IMG/VR virus record: IMGVR_UViG_3300037585_003754
Location: 1-36,078 of that record
Strand: one strand, 5' to 3'
Source: a virus
DNA length: 36,078 nt
Of this stretch, positions 1 through 8,336 are shown piece by piece (within the stretch, counting starts at the first letter, position 1; each line of letters begins with the position of its first letter). The position numbers were made by a program, and so were the translations under genes. The notes beneath the pieces were generated by a model. That model had not been told where the DNA came from. It searched no databases and was given only the letters and a program-made list of their open reading frames with translations.

Positions 1-80
1 AGGAGCTTGATGGTATTGATTCTTCCGATGCTGCTAGCAAACTGCGTTTCCTCGGGCGCAGGCGTAGGAAGGATTCTTGA
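1..80 (+). CDS. C-terminal remnant of a gene entering from the left edge
   Basis: Reading from base 3, the frame gives EELDGIDSSDAASKL and then RFLGRRRRKDS before TGA at 78-80. The codons (ctt gat ggt att gat tct) have the T-ending bias typical of this phage's real genes, which is why I favour coding. It overlaps the start of the next gene in another frame. If the molecule is circular, this is the end of the open frame that starts at 35928. The function is unknown and the short length makes the call uncertain. Confidence 0.4.
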   Translation, partial: ELDGIDSSDAASKLRFLGRRRRKDS

Positions 81-264
81 CCGTCCTTCTGATTTTGCCC
101 AGGGAGTGACTTATTCTCCTGTTCAGTCCGGGCAGGGCAAGATGTGGTGCTTGACAGATGCGGATTATATTACCGAGACAAAGCATACCGTACGATTGAA
201 TCATCTTATTGATAAATACGAATGTCAGATTGAAATTCTTAACGGAGGTAAGTGTAAGGAATGA
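10..264 (+). CDS. small lysis-type secreted/lipoprotein candidate
   Basis: An 84-aa protein. I chose ATG at 10 over TTG at 7; AGGAG lies at bases 1-5. The N-terminus (MVLILPMLLANC) is a short hydrophobic run ending in Cys, which resembles a lipobox but has Asn at -1 and no basic n-region, so lipidation is doubtful. The rest has the layout (WCLTDADYITETKH, then a C-terminal YEC) seen in small phage proteins near terminase genes that are often suspected outer spanins; that is inference. Its stop overlaps the start of the small terminase gene (ATGA at 261-264). The N-terminal third overlaps the upstream frame, as in nested Rz/Rz1 pairs. Confidence 0.6.
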   Translation: MVLILPMLLANCVSSGAGVGRILDRPSDFAQGVTYSPVQSGQGKMWCLTDADYITETKHTVRLNHLIDKYECQIEILNGGKCKE

Positions 265-659
265 AAAAGCTTTTTAACGCCGAGAAATTTGATCAGATGC
301 TTAAGTCTGCGGATCGCATGAATCAGTCCCGCAAGGAAAACCGTGAGTGGGATAAGACCATGGACTCTGTTGACAATAAGGACGTTGATTTGCCTGAGAA
401 GAAATCTGCGATTACTGCTTCCTTTGATTATGTTTACGAGAGGCTTGGCGGCCATGAGGGTTTTCTTGAGTGGGCTCGTTTCAATCCTAAGAATACGGCT
501 AAATTTTATGAGTGGCGAGCCAAGCAGTTACAGAAGGAATCAGCCGTGGATTCCAGCGAAGGCAAGGTCACTATTAACGTCTTAAATTATCACAATGATG
601 AAGATTCCGTACAATTACCAGCCGAGGGAGTACCAACTCCCCCTGTTCCAGGCGTTTGA
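261..659 (+). CDS. terS: terminase small subunit (probable)
   Basis: A 132-aa protein directly before the large terminase, the usual place for the DNA-recognition subunit of the packaging motor. The central motif YVYERLGGHEGFLEWARFNP, followed by FYEWRAKQL, matches the conserved core of small-terminase-like proteins in T7-like and marine podoviruses. The N-terminal 50 residues are charged and probably helical, and the tail is Pro-rich (PTPPVPGV). Its last 65 bases overlap the start of the large subunit gene in another frame, suggesting coupled translation. The call rests on position and motif; there is no catalytic signature to check. Confidence 0.75.
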   Translation: MKKLFNAEKFDQMLKSADRMNQSRKENREWDKTMDSVDNKDVDLPEKKSAITASFDYVYERLGGHEGFLEWARFNPKNTAKFYEWRAKQLQKESAVDSSEGKVTINVLNYHNDEDSVQLPAEGVPTPPVPGV

Positions 660-1917
660 CTCTGGTGTAAAGCGAGCCGTATGCGTGTGGCACAGGAGAT
701 CTGGAAAAGATAAAAGTGCGCTGAACTTATGCGCCAAGATGGCTTTGCAGAGGGTAGGCGGGTATTTCCACCTCTTTCCTACGGCAAGGCAGGCCAGAAA
801 AGCCATGTGGGATGGAATAGACCGTGATGGCTTTCGCTACATGGATCATTTCCCTCCTGGCGTGGCTGTCGGTAAAAATGAAACCGATATGAAGGTGACT
901 TTGTGCAACGGTTCTTATTATCAACTTGTGGGGGTTGATATGGGACTGGATTGGCTCGTCGGGACTAATCCCGTCGGGCTGATCTTTTCAGAGTGGGCTA
1001 TCATGAATCCGAGGGCCTGGGATTTGCTCCGTCCGATTTTAAGGGAGAATGGCGGCTGGGCTTTATTTATTTATACACCGCGAGGGCAGAACCATGGCTA
1101 TAAAACTTATCAGGTGGGCCTTGAGGAAGAAGATTGGTTTTGTTCCCTGCTCACTGTTGACCAAACTCGTCGTGCAGATGGAACTCATATTGTGTCACCT
1201 GAGGATATCGAGGCAGAACGTCGTGAGGGTATGGTCGAGGAAATGATACAGCAAGAGTATTTCTGTTCATTCGAATCTGCTATTCCTGGCGCTTATTTCT
1301 CTGTTGAGATGCGACGGGCTGAAGAAGATGGAAGGATTACCCAGGTTCCTTTTGAGCCAGCTCTTCCAGTAGATACCTGGTGGGATCTCGGTGTGAATGA
1401 TGCAACTTCTATCTGGTTTACGCAATCGCATGGTGACGAAGTTAGATGTATTAATTATTATGAGAATAGCGGAGAGGGTCTTTCTTTTTACGCTGGCGTG
1501 TTGTCTGACATGAGGCACAGGCATGGTTATGCGTATGGGAATCATACCGCGCCTCATGATATTGAGGTGAGGGAGTTTACTACAGGTAAAAGTCGTCGTG
1601 CAGCTGCCCGTTCTCTTGGTATTAATTTCAGGGTTGGTAAAAAGGTTATGGCGAAAGAGGAATCCATTGATGCCGCTCGTCGCTTGCTTCCCAAGGTTTG
1701 GTTTGATAGGGTTAAGTGCGAGAAAGGCATCTCGTGTCTTCGCAGCTATCATAAGGAGTTTGATGATAAGCGTCAGACTTTTCGTGTCCAGCCTGTTCAT
1801 GATTGGAGTTCGAATGGCGCAGATGCTTTTATGGAATTGGCAAAAAACTACAGGAACTTCAGCCAGGACCAGTATCAACCCATGGCGACTTCCGACTATT
1901 CTCTTTTTGGAGGTTAA
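595..1917 (+). CDS. terL: terminase large subunit
   Basis: A 440-aa packaging ATPase and nuclease. The ATPase domain has a Walker A variant WHRRSGKD at residues 32-39, a Walker B-like GLIFSE at 128-133 (with Ser-Glu, as in many phage terminases) and the coupling motif TPRG at 161-164. The nuclease half shows the RNase H-like acidic positions: D264 in WWDLGVND, D322 in HDIEVREF, and D403/D410 in the HDWSSNGADAF stretch. The length is normal for a podovirus TerL. It starts inside the small-subunit gene. This is the motor that fills the procapsid through the portal encoded downstream. Confidence 0.96.
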   Translation: MMKIPYNYQPREYQLPLFQAFDSGVKRAVCVWHRRSGKDKSALNLCAKMALQRVGGYFHLFPTARQARKAMWDGIDRDGFRYMDHFPPGVAVGKNETDMKVTLCNGSYYQLVGVDMGLDWLVGTNPVGLIFSEWAIMNPRAWDLLRPILRENGGWALFIYTPRGQNHGYKTYQVGLEEEDWFCSLLTVDQTRRADGTHIVSPEDIEAERREGMVEEMIQQEYFCSFESAIPGAYFSVEMRRAEEDGRITQVPFEPALPVDTWWDLGVNDATSIWFTQSHGDEVRCINYYENSGEGLSFYAGVLSDMRHRHGYAYGNHTAPHDIEVREFTTGKSRRAAARSLGINFRVGKKVMAKEESIDAARRLLPKVWFDRVKCEKGISCLRSYHKEFDDKRQTFRVQPVHDWSSNGADAFMELAKNYRNFSQDQYQPMATSDYSLFGG

Positions 1918-1919
1918 TT

Positions 1920-2192
1920 ATGATTTTAGATGAAAAGGATTTTTATGAGTTATTGTCCCGCAAAGTGGATCAATTCGGTGGTGGTGCCCCGTCTCCGCCG
2001 CCTCCGCCCCCTCCACCTCCGGTACAGGATGAGGATAAAAAGGACAGGGAAAAGCGACTTGCGCGTGTTGCTGCTAGAAAGAAGGGGCGTCAATCCCTTA
2101 TTCATTCTGGGGTGCGCGGTGATACCTCTACTGCCCCTGCTTTTGGTGCTTCTTTAACTGGAACTGCGCCTGGCTCTCAAACCTTAGGATAG
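1920..2192 (+). CDS. small polyproline phage protein
   Basis: A 90-aa protein. I chose ATG at 1920 because GGAGG at 1909-1913 sits just upstream, inside the end of the terminase gene. It has an acidic N-terminus, then an almost uninterrupted run of prolines (about residues 23-33), a charged KKDREKRLARVAARKKGR segment, and a Gly/Thr/Ser-rich tail ending SLTGTAPGSQTLG. Small proteins of this kind sit between terminase and portal in many podoviruses. No function is recognised. The proline run would be expected to slow ribosomes and depend on EF-P. Confidence 0.8.
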   Translation: MILDEKDFYELLSRKVDQFGGGAPSPPPPPPPPPVQDEDKKDREKRLARVAARKKGRQSLIHSGVRGDTSTAPAFGASLTGTAPGSQTLG

Positions 2193-2196
2193 TATT

Positions 2197-3864
2197 ATGA
2201 AAAATGATGATGGCGTAAAAATGATGTTGAAAAGGCGAGATGCCAAGGTTGAGGAGCGTCAGGAATGGGAACCGTTTTATTCTTCGATTGCCAGGTATAT
2301 CCGTCCGAGAAAAAAATCCATTGATTCGTTCAGGACTCCGGGCCATTTGAGTAATGACCATTATGATTCTACTGCCCCTGCAGCCAGTAATACGTTGGCC
2401 TTGATTATGGCTGACACCCTGACTCCAAAGGCTATCGAGTGGTTTGGGTTTTCTATTCCCGAGTCGAGTCAGTATTCCGTTTTAAATAAAAATGTTAATG
2501 TTAAAAACTGGTTGCGCGAAGTAAACATGGCCGTGTTTGATGGACTGGCCCAGTCTAATTTTTATTCTGTTATTAATGAAATTTATGCTGACTTTAATTC
2601 ATTCGCAACAGTTTGTATTTATCTTGAAGAGGCCCGTTTAAAAAAACCGGGTTTTAATGGTTTTAATTTTAAAGCGCTGCCTATCAGCTCTTATGTGTTT
2701 GCCGAGAATGATATGGGCTTGGTTGATACCGTGTTCAGGGATTACGAGTTTTCTGTTCGGCAAATGTATCAGCGTTTTGACAAGTCTAAAATTCCAGCCA
2801 AGTATACAGCCAAGCTTGAGAAGACACCCGATGAAGCTGTTAAGTTGGTGAACTGTGTTTGTCCTACCGAGGACCTTCCTAAAACTTTTCAATCCAAACT
2901 TCCGTTTACGGCTCTTGAAATGTTAGAGGAGGACAAGGTTGTTTTAGAGACAACAGCTTATCATGAATTTCCTTATATGGTTGGGCGTTGGGATAAGGCT
3001 TCTGGTGAGGATCGTGGCCGTGGCCCTGCGGCTGTTGCGATGGCTGATATCCTTAGTTTGAATGAATTGAGAAGACAGGAGCTGGTTGGATTGCAGAAGG
3101 CTGTTAATCCACCCTTGTTGTCTGGTGAAGAAGGTTTTGTGGGTAGTGTGAAAATGATACCCAATGCGATTGTTTATTCTCGCAATCCTAGAGAAGTTCG
3201 CACGATGCCGTCAGAGCTTCGTTTGAATTTATCTTCCCTCGTTGCGGAGAATTTGATCAAAGGGATTAAAGACATGTATCTAGTAGATCAGTTGAACCTG
3301 CCTCGAGGGAAGGCAATGACCGCAGAAGAGGTTATTACTGTTCGCGGTGAGGTTGAGCGTTTGCTTGGTCCCACCGTTTCTCGTTTTGAATCCGAGGTTC
3401 TTGGCCCCATGCTTGAGCGTTGTGCTGCAATCATGGTGAGGTCTAAGGCTGTTTCTGATCCGCCTCCGGAACTGGATGGATTGGATAGATTGGATATTGT
3501 TTATACAGGTCAACTTGCTCGGGCTCAGAAACTTGCCCAGGTGCAGGCGATCCAGCGTTGGTCGCAGATGAATGTCGAGTTTTCTTCGTCTGATCCTGGC
3601 GTGTTGGATGTTCAGAACTTGCAAGAGGCTTCCCGCTTTGCTGCTCCTTTGATGGGTGTTCCGCCCGAGATTGTTCGTGATAAGGATGAGACAGAGAGGA
3701 TGCAGGCTGAAAAAGCTGAGGCAGCCCAGGCTGAGAAACAAGGCCAACAGATGCAAGAAGGCGTTGATAGCATGAGTAAGACAGCGCCATTATTAAAAGT
3801 TCTTGGTGAACAAGGAGGAATACTGAGTGGCACCCAAAGTCAAATCCCTGCGGGAGTTTCCTAA
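2197..3864 (+). CDS. portal / head-tail connector protein
   Basis: A 555-aa protein of the podovirus head-tail connector family (T7 gp8-like). It forms the dodecameric ring through which DNA enters and leaves the head. Support comes from position after the terminase and from family-like stretches: ARYIRPRKKSID near the N-terminus, STAPAASNTLALIMADTLTP, GRWDKASGEDRGRGPA, and the helical LPRGKAMTAEEVITVRGEVE segment typical of connector wing and stem regions. The C-terminus is a Gln/Glu/Ala-rich helix, as usual. It starts 4 bases after the previous stop, and its end overlaps the next gene by 38 bases. Confidence 0.93.
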   Translation: MKNDDGVKMMLKRRDAKVEERQEWEPFYSSIARYIRPRKKSIDSFRTPGHLSNDHYDSTAPAASNTLALIMADTLTPKAIEWFGFSIPESSQYSVLNKNVNVKNWLREVNMAVFDGLAQSNFYSVINEIYADFNSFATVCIYLEEARLKKPGFNGFNFKALPISSYVFAENDMGLVDTVFRDYEFSVRQMYQRFDKSKIPAKYTAKLEKTPDEAVKLVNCVCPTEDLPKTFQSKLPFTALEMLEEDKVVLETTAYHEFPYMVGRWDKASGEDRGRGPAAVAMADILSLNELRRQELVGLQKAVNPPLLSGEEGFVGSVKMIPNAIVYSRNPREVRTMPSELRLNLSSLVAENLIKGIKDMYLVDQLNLPRGKAMTAEEVITVRGEVERLLGPTVSRFESEVLGPMLERCAAIMVRSKAVSDPPPELDGLDRLDIVYTGQLARAQKLAQVQAIQRWSQMNVEFSSSDPGVLDVQNLQEASRFAAPLMGVPPEIVRDKDETERMQAEKAEAAQAEKQGQQMQEGVDSMSKTAPLLKVLGEQGGILSGTQSQIPAGVS

Positions 3865-4078
3865 TTCAGAGGATGCTCTTGACGAGTCGTTTTACCGGAC
3901 GTTTAACAGCGTTGACGGAAAACAGGTTTATGAATTACTGGAAAATGTTTATCATTCCGTTTCTTCCTTTGAGTCCGATACGCATATGATGGCTTACAAG
4001 GAAGGGCAGCGTTCTATCTTCTTGCAGATTAAAGCCAGGATGGATAATTATCTGAGTCGCGATGTAAGGAAAAAATAA
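3827..4078 (+). CDS. Bbp19-like phage structural protein
   Basis: An 83-aa protein starting at GTG 3827 behind the SD-like AAGGAGG within the end of the portal gene. The arrangement FYRTFNSVDGKQVYELLENV, later MMAYKEGQRSIFLQIKARM, follows the pattern of the small Bbp19 family (a phenylalanine-rich start, then an A-x-x-E-G-x-R helix), which commonly follows portal genes in podoviruses. The exact role is unknown; a virion or assembly role is inferred. The stop overlaps the next start (TAATG at 4076). Confidence 0.75.
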   Translation: MAPKVKSLREFPNSEDALDESFYRTFNSVDGKQVYELLENVYHSVSSFESDTHMMAYKEGQRSIFLQIKARMDNYLSRDVRKK

Positions 4079-4596
4079 TGTTTAAAAAGTTTTTAGAATT
4101 AATGGCTGGGAAGTTTTTTAAAAAGCGAATGACAACATCGGAGTATTACGAACTTCGGCGTAAAAAATTTATGGATGAACATAAAGCTAGAGCGGCTCGC
4201 AAAGAAAAGGAACATCGAGAATTGATAGATCGTGCTAAAAAATTTACCAAGGAAACAAAGGAGTGGGAGGCTCGAGTTACGGGCAAGTTAAAAGATTTGG
4301 GGGATCGTCTGGAAAGTGGAAGCAAGCCGACGAATAAAGAATTGGGCGAACTGTTTGGGCAGGATCCGAAAGAGTTTGTTCAGGAGAATTTAGACCGCGC
4401 TAGGCGACAAAGAAAGTCTGTTAAGAAATATCGTGCGGATGTAGATAAAGGGGCTGGCAAATGGAGTCCTTCGCGTGGGATTGCTCCGTGGAAGAAAACT
4501 ACTTCGGGCAAACACTTATTAAACACCCCTGCGGCTTCTTTAGTTGGCGCGGGTACTGCGGCTTCTTTAACGCGTAAGAAAAAGAGGGAAAAATGA
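4078..4596 (+). CDS. basic, coiled-coil-prone hypothetical protein
   Basis: A 172-aa protein, unrecognised. It is rich in Lys, Arg and Glu (MTTSEYYELRRKKFMDEHKA), with a long probable coiled coil over about residues 20-85 and a basic tail ending LTRKKKREK. It is the first of four consecutive very basic genes between portal and scaffold, linked by an overlapping start and stop on both sides. That position suggests a virion or assembly component, but nothing in the sequence proves it. Confidence 0.8.
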   Translation: MFKKFLELMAGKFFKKRMTTSEYYELRRKKFMDEHKARAARKEKEHRELIDRAKKFTKETKEWEARVTGKLKDLGDRLESGSKPTNKELGELFGQDPKEFVQENLDRARRQRKSVKKYRADVDKGAGKWSPSRGIAPWKKTTSGKHLLNTPAASLVGAGTAASLTRKKKREK

Positions 4597-5240
4597 CGGT
4601 TACTTTCCAGGCAAATGCTTCTCGTTCTGAGTCTGATCCTATGTATCGCTATCAAGGCGGGGCAGAAGAAAAGGTTTTAGATCCTCCTTTTATCCCTATA
4701 AGTCTCGGCCCTGTTGGTGCTATCTTTGGTTTGGGCTGGTGGATTAGGAGGCATGGTAAGGTCTTAGGCACTAAGTTATTCGGAGAGGCTAAAAAGGCGG
4801 AACGTGCTAGGGTTATGTCCCTTCCGAAGCCAAAGCCAGGTAAAGATTTTGGCAAGAGTTTGACAGATAAGACGATGCGTGATCTTTCGAGCTTGGAGTC
4901 TAAGAATCCGAAGGCGTTTAAAAATATTTCCCCTAAAATACGAAAGCAATACGGCAAGCAGAAATTAGATTTTAAACATAAGAGTAGTCAGCAGTATCAA
5001 CATGGCCAGCGTAAGCCTTATAAGAATTATGAATCGGGTGAGCAGAAAGGTTGGGCTGGTGGTCCTACTATGCGTGAGGCTGACAAAAAGATTACACGAA
5101 TGAAGAAGTCGGAGGCACAACGGGCTCGCGAATCTCTGAACAGGGACAAGCTGCCTTCTAAATATAATCCGAATAAGGGCAAGTCAACTCGACGACAGAG
5201 TTTGCTTGGCCCTAAACCTAGAAAACCCAAAGGAAAATAG
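4593..5240 (+). CDS. basic hypothetical protein with hydrophobic N-terminal segment
   Basis: A 215-aa protein, unrecognised. It has a hydrophobic stretch at about residues 29-51 (PPFIPISLGPVGAIFGLGWW), which could be one membrane segment or a buried helix, followed by a strongly basic region to the end (SKYNPNKGKSTRRQSL, then PKPRKPKGK). It starts in an ATGA overlap with the previous gene, so translation is probably coupled. A DNA-associated internal head protein is one reading; the sequence does not decide it. Confidence 0.78.
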   Translation: MTVTFQANASRSESDPMYRYQGGAEEKVLDPPFIPISLGPVGAIFGLGWWIRRHGKVLGTKLFGEAKKAERARVMSLPKPKPGKDFGKSLTDKTMRDLSSLESKNPKAFKNISPKIRKQYGKQKLDFKHKSSQQYQHGQRKPYKNYESGEQKGWAGGPTMREADKKITRMKKSEAQRARESLNRDKLPSKYNPNKGKSTRRQSLLGPKPRKPKGK

Positions 5241-5249
5241 GAGCTGGTT

Positions 5250-5876
5250 ATGGGCGTGCGAGATAAGGCGATCAAAAAGCTTGCCGAGTTGATTAGCAAA
5301 AAAATATTTAAATCTAAGGGAGAGCCTGCGCTTAACCCTTCAAAATACAGGAAGACGATGGGCGATCCGCCTAAGAAAAAGGCGGTCAAAAAGAAAGCTA
5401 CGAAGAAGAAGACCGCGAAGAAGACAAGCGGAAAAAAGAAGATCGAGCGTGAGATGAAAAGGCGGGACGAAAAGAGGTTGGAGCGGAATGAGACGATTGC
5501 TCGCGCCAAGAGAGAGGCGGCTAGAAAGAAGGCTGAGGCTGAGAAGAAACTATTGCAGGCTCAGGCTAAGAGGCGTTCTGGGCCTAAGAAAGCTTCTACC
5601 GAGACAGAGAAGAAGCTTGAGAAGTCGGCTCGTCGTTTAAGAAAATCAAAGATGGTTCCTAAGGACGCGAAGTCTGTCGGGAAGCTTAGAGGCAGAAAGA
5701 AGATTGATATGCCTAAGGGTGTGATGAAGGCGCTTGAGAAGGCACATTCGAAGATACCTAAGACTACAACCAAGCAGAAGGTTAAGATTGGTACTGCTGG
5801 TGCTGGTCTTTATTACTTGTCTAAGAAATACAAGCAGGTGAAAGAAGAACAAAAAAAATCTAACAAGGACAAATAG
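5250..5876 (+). CDS. histone-H1-tail-like lysine-rich protein
   Basis: A 208-aa protein, with roughly a third of residues Lys or Arg. Residues 42-65 carry a KKKAVKKKATKKKTAKK pattern very like the tails of eukaryotic H1 and bacterial H1-like proteins. This is followed by charged helices (EREMKRRDEKRLERNETIAR) and a short hydrophobic stretch GTAGAGLYYL near residue 180. GGAG lies 8 bases before ATG 5250. Low complexity prevents family assignment. Non-specific DNA binding or condensation is a plausible inference from composition alone. Confidence 0.75.
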   Translation: MGVRDKAIKKLAELISKKIFKSKGEPALNPSKYRKTMGDPPKKKAVKKKATKKKTAKKTSGKKKIEREMKRRDEKRLERNETIARAKREAARKKAEAEKKLLQAQAKRRSGPKKASTETEKKLEKSARRLRKSKMVPKDAKSVGKLRGRKKIDMPKGVMKALEKAHSKIPKTTTKQKVKIGTAGAGLYYLSKKYKQVKEEQKKSNKDK

Positions 5877-5878
5877 TC

Positions 5879-6139
5879 ATGGCTAAAAAGAAATCTAAAA
5901 AGAAAGAAAGTTTTGGCAAATTACTGGCTCGCAAATTACTTGGCTGGGATGAGAAGTATTGGAAAGACAAGGAAAAGAAGGACCGCAGAAAGAAGGCTGA
6001 GTCGAAGTATCCTAAGAGATTAAAAGAGCTTACCAAGAAGGGCAAGAAGGCTCGTAAGAAGTATTGGGATAAGAAGGAGGAAGAACAGCTTTATCCTTCA
6101 GAACTGTTGGGGGTTTATATCCCAGGAGGCGACGATTAA
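5879..6139 (+). CDS. small lysine-rich hypothetical protein
   Basis: An 86-aa protein starting 2 bases after the previous stop. The N-terminal 65 residues are packed with Lys (KKKSKKKESFGKLLARKLLG), while the last 20 are acidic and aromatic (EEEQLYPSELLGVYIPGGDD), giving a bipolar charge layout. It is the last of the four basic genes before scaffold. No family is recognised. Confidence 0.78.
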   Translation: MAKKKSKKKESFGKLLARKLLGWDEKYWKDKEKKDRRKKAESKYPKRLKELTKKGKKARKKYWDKKEEEQLYPSELLGVYIPGGDD

Positions 6140-6174
6140 CAAGATTATTTTAATTTTTTAAAATAGGAGGTTTT

Positions 6175-7035
6175 ATGTCTGAAGAAGAAATCACTGAACC
6201 CGTTTATGATGATGGTTATGATGATGCGGACAATTCAAGTGGTGGCTTACTTGGTGATTCTGGTGAGTCGGGGTGGATGGCTGATTTGCCGGATGAGTTG
6301 CATGGTGATGCGAGCTTGTCAAGGTTTAAGGATGTTTCTTCCTTGGCTAAGGCTTATAAGCATATGGAGTCTTTTCGTGGTCGGTCTATATCTATACCTG
6401 ACTCAGAAGACGTTGATGCTATGGGCGATATTTGGAATAAGCTGGGGCGCCCTGAATCTCCGGAAGATTACGAATATACTCCCCCAGGCAAGATTGATAC
6501 TGGCGAGTATAACTTTGAAAACCAACAGGAGTTTTTAACCCAGGCGCATGAGAATGGTTTAAGCCAGAATCAAGCCGCGTTTGTTCTAGACTTTTATAAC
6601 AACATGGCTTTTGATTCTATTAATGACATCCAAAACTTTCAAGCTAAGACGGTTGCTGATAATACAACCGCCTTGCAGAAGGATTGGGGGAAGGCTTACG
6701 ACCAGAATCTTTCTCTAGCTGTTCGCGCTTTTGATCAGTTTGCTACTGATTCGGATCGCGACTTTTTAAAAACAAATAACCTGGATTCCAATCCTATGTT
6801 GATTCGTATGTTTCACAAGGTTGGGTCTATGATGTCCGAGGGTAGCTTTACTGGCAATGTTAGCTCAAATCATTTATTGAGCCCGGATGTGGCTCAGACG
6901 GAAATCAACGCAATTCGTAATGATCAGGGCCATGCTCTGCACGAGGCGTATCATTCTGCTGAGCATCCTAACCACCAGAAGGCTATTCAGGAGATGGAAA
7001 AACTATATAGCCTTGCATATGGCGAGGAGGAATAA
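6175..7035 (+). CDS. capsid assembly scaffolding protein
   Basis: A 286-aa protein just before the capsid gene, as T7 gp9 is. It has the typical scaffold layout: an acidic, disordered N-terminus (SEEEITEPVYDDGYDD), the conserved start of podovirus scaffolds (SLSRFKDVSSLAKAYKHMES, then a GRP..PEDYEY stretch), and long helices to the C-terminus. AGGAGG precedes ATG 6175. It would template procapsid formation and then leave the head before or during packaging. Confidence 0.88.
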   Translation: MSEEEITEPVYDDGYDDADNSSGGLLGDSGESGWMADLPDELHGDASLSRFKDVSSLAKAYKHMESFRGRSISIPDSEDVDAMGDIWNKLGRPESPEDYEYTPPGKIDTGEYNFENQQEFLTQAHENGLSQNQAAFVLDFYNNMAFDSINDIQNFQAKTVADNTTALQKDWGKAYDQNLSLAVRAFDQFATDSDRDFLKTNNLDSNPMLIRMFHKVGSMMSEGSFTGNVSSNHLLSPDVAQTEINAIRNDQGHALHEAYHSAEHPNHQKAIQEMEKLYSLAYGEEE

Positions 7036-7310
7036 TGGGTGACGGCAAGCCAATTTCATGCCGTCAATGTAATCATTATTCCGATGGTCGTTGTAAGGCG
7101 TATAATACTGTTGTATCTAATGCAGATTTAGTGTATATGTTGTGTCCAGCCTCCGATAGACTCCAGGAGCCTGTTGAGGCTGGTAACTTTCCTCCTTCTT
7201 TTGTTGTTGGGCTAGGGGAGAAGATCGTGAGTTCTCCTCCTCGATCTTCTCCTAAGCCTAAAACAAAGCGTAAGGGGGCTAGGAAGAAGAAACCCGCAAA
7301 GGTCGGATAA
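7035..7310 (+). CDS. small Cys-rich (possible zinc-binding) protein with basic tail
   Basis: A 91-aa protein translated from a TAATG overlap with the scaffold stop, with GAGGAGG just before it. The N-terminus has CRQCNHYSDGRCKAYN and another Cys at about residue 38, enough for one zinc site (C9, C12, C19, C38). The C-terminus is Pro/Lys/Arg-rich (SPKPKTKRKGARKKKPAKVG). It lies between scaffold and major capsid genes. The function is unknown; binding of nucleic acid is a guess from the basic tail. Confidence 0.78.
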   Translation: MGDGKPISCRQCNHYSDGRCKAYNTVVSNADLVYMLCPASDRLQEPVEAGNFPPSFVVGLGEKIVSSPPRSSPKPKTKRKGARKKKPAKVG

Positions 7311-7434
7311 TTTCTTTTTCACTTACCGATACCCCTTTTGGGCCGGAATCTTTTTTTTGGGGATTTCCCCGGAAGAGCCGGAGTGGTTCCGCTAACTCTT
7401 CTACTCTTAATAATCTAACTTAAGGAGTTAGCTG
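7311..7434 (+). promoter_or_regulatory. capsid gene leader with hairpins and SD in a hairpin loop
   Basis: This is the longest gap in the structural block. It holds a GC-rich element followed by eight T residues (7351-7358), which resembles a weak intrinsic terminator, then GGGGATTTCCCC (7359-7370) and CGGAGTGGTTCCG, both able to fold. Just before the capsid ATG, CTAACT (7415-7420) and AGTTAG (7426-7431) form a perfect 6-bp stem whose loop and 3' arm contain AAGGAG, the ribosome site. This could tune the high expression of capsid or protect the mRNA end. I see no convincing -35/-10 pair. Confidence 0.45.
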
Positions 7435-8310
7435 ATGTCTCAACAAATTACCAAAGCGTTTGAGCAAGATTGGGCGGATACATTTATCCATCTTTCTCAA
7501 CAAAAGCAGTCCAAGCTATCCAACGCGGTACGCATGGAACAGGTGAATGACGCTAAGGCCTTTCATTTCGATAGGTTAGACAGTGTAATTATGCAAAAAG
7601 CTGTGAGTCGACACGAGGACACTCCGTTGACCGAAGTACCCTACAGCCGAAGGCGTGTTACCTTTAACACCTTTAGGGCAGCTGATCTTATTGACAATCC
7701 TGATCGAGTCAAGATGTCGAAAGATCCTACGAGCCCTACGATGAAGACCTTGTTAATGGCATTGAACCGCCAAAAAGATGATGAAATTATATCTGCTGCT
7801 ACTGGCAATGCTTACGCGATAGATGAAAACGATTCTTCTTCGTCTGTAAGTCTTCCGGCTTCGCAGCAAATTGCTCATGGTTCTGCCGATTTAACAGTAG
7901 CTAAAATCATTACAGCTAAAAAGAAACTTCTTGATTCTGACGTTGATCCGGATGCAGAACCTCTTTATTTTTGCATCGGGCCTGCTCAGCTGGAAGCCTT
8001 GTTAAATACGACTCAAGTTACGAGCGCAGATTATAATAGCGTGAAAGCCCTTGTAAATGGTGACATTAACACGTTTATGGGATTTCACTTTATTATTTCT
8101 ACCAGGTTGGCTGTTGCATCTAATATTCGCAAGTGCCTTGCTTGGGCGAAGTCTGGTATCGGTATCGCCTTAAATGGTAATCCGAAGTCTCGCATCACAG
8201 AGCGTTCTGACAAGAATTACTCTACTCAGGTGTTCGTCGAAGGTTCTATGGGCGCTACCCGTATCGAAGATGAGAAGGTAGTCGAAGTTTCTTGTGATGA
8301 ATCTGCGTAA
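7435..8310 (+). CDS. major capsid protein
   Basis: A 291-aa protein of the phage major capsid type found in many podoviruses (Phage_capsid_2-like, HK97 fold expected). It comes directly after scaffold. Typical features are the N-terminal helix (KAFEQDWADTFIHLSQQKQS), the conserved RRVTFNTFRAADLIDNPDRV stretch, the D-x-x-I-x-x-A-x-x-G-x-A helix (KDDEIISAATGNAYA), and the C-terminal FVEGSMGATRIEDEKVVEV motif. AAGGAG lies 7 bases upstream of ATG. It builds the head shell. Confidence 0.93.
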   Translation: MSQQITKAFEQDWADTFIHLSQQKQSKLSNAVRMEQVNDAKAFHFDRLDSVIMQKAVSRHEDTPLTEVPYSRRRVTFNTFRAADLIDNPDRVKMSKDPTSPTMKTLLMALNRQKDDEIISAATGNAYAIDENDSSSSVSLPASQQIAHGSADLTVAKIITAKKKLLDSDVDPDAEPLYFCIGPAQLEALLNTTQVTSADYNSVKALVNGDINTFMGFHFIISTRLAVASNIRKCLAWAKSGIGIALNGNPKSRITERSDKNYSTQVFVEGSMGATRIEDEKVVEVSCDESA

Positions 8311-8336
8311 TAATCTTATAAATAAGGAGTAATTCA

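Noticed and set aside
5027-5509. 160-aa hydrophobic - strand frame
   Set aside because: Antisense of lysine codons (AAG/AAA) reads as Phe/Leu, giving false membrane-like proteins opposite the basic genes.
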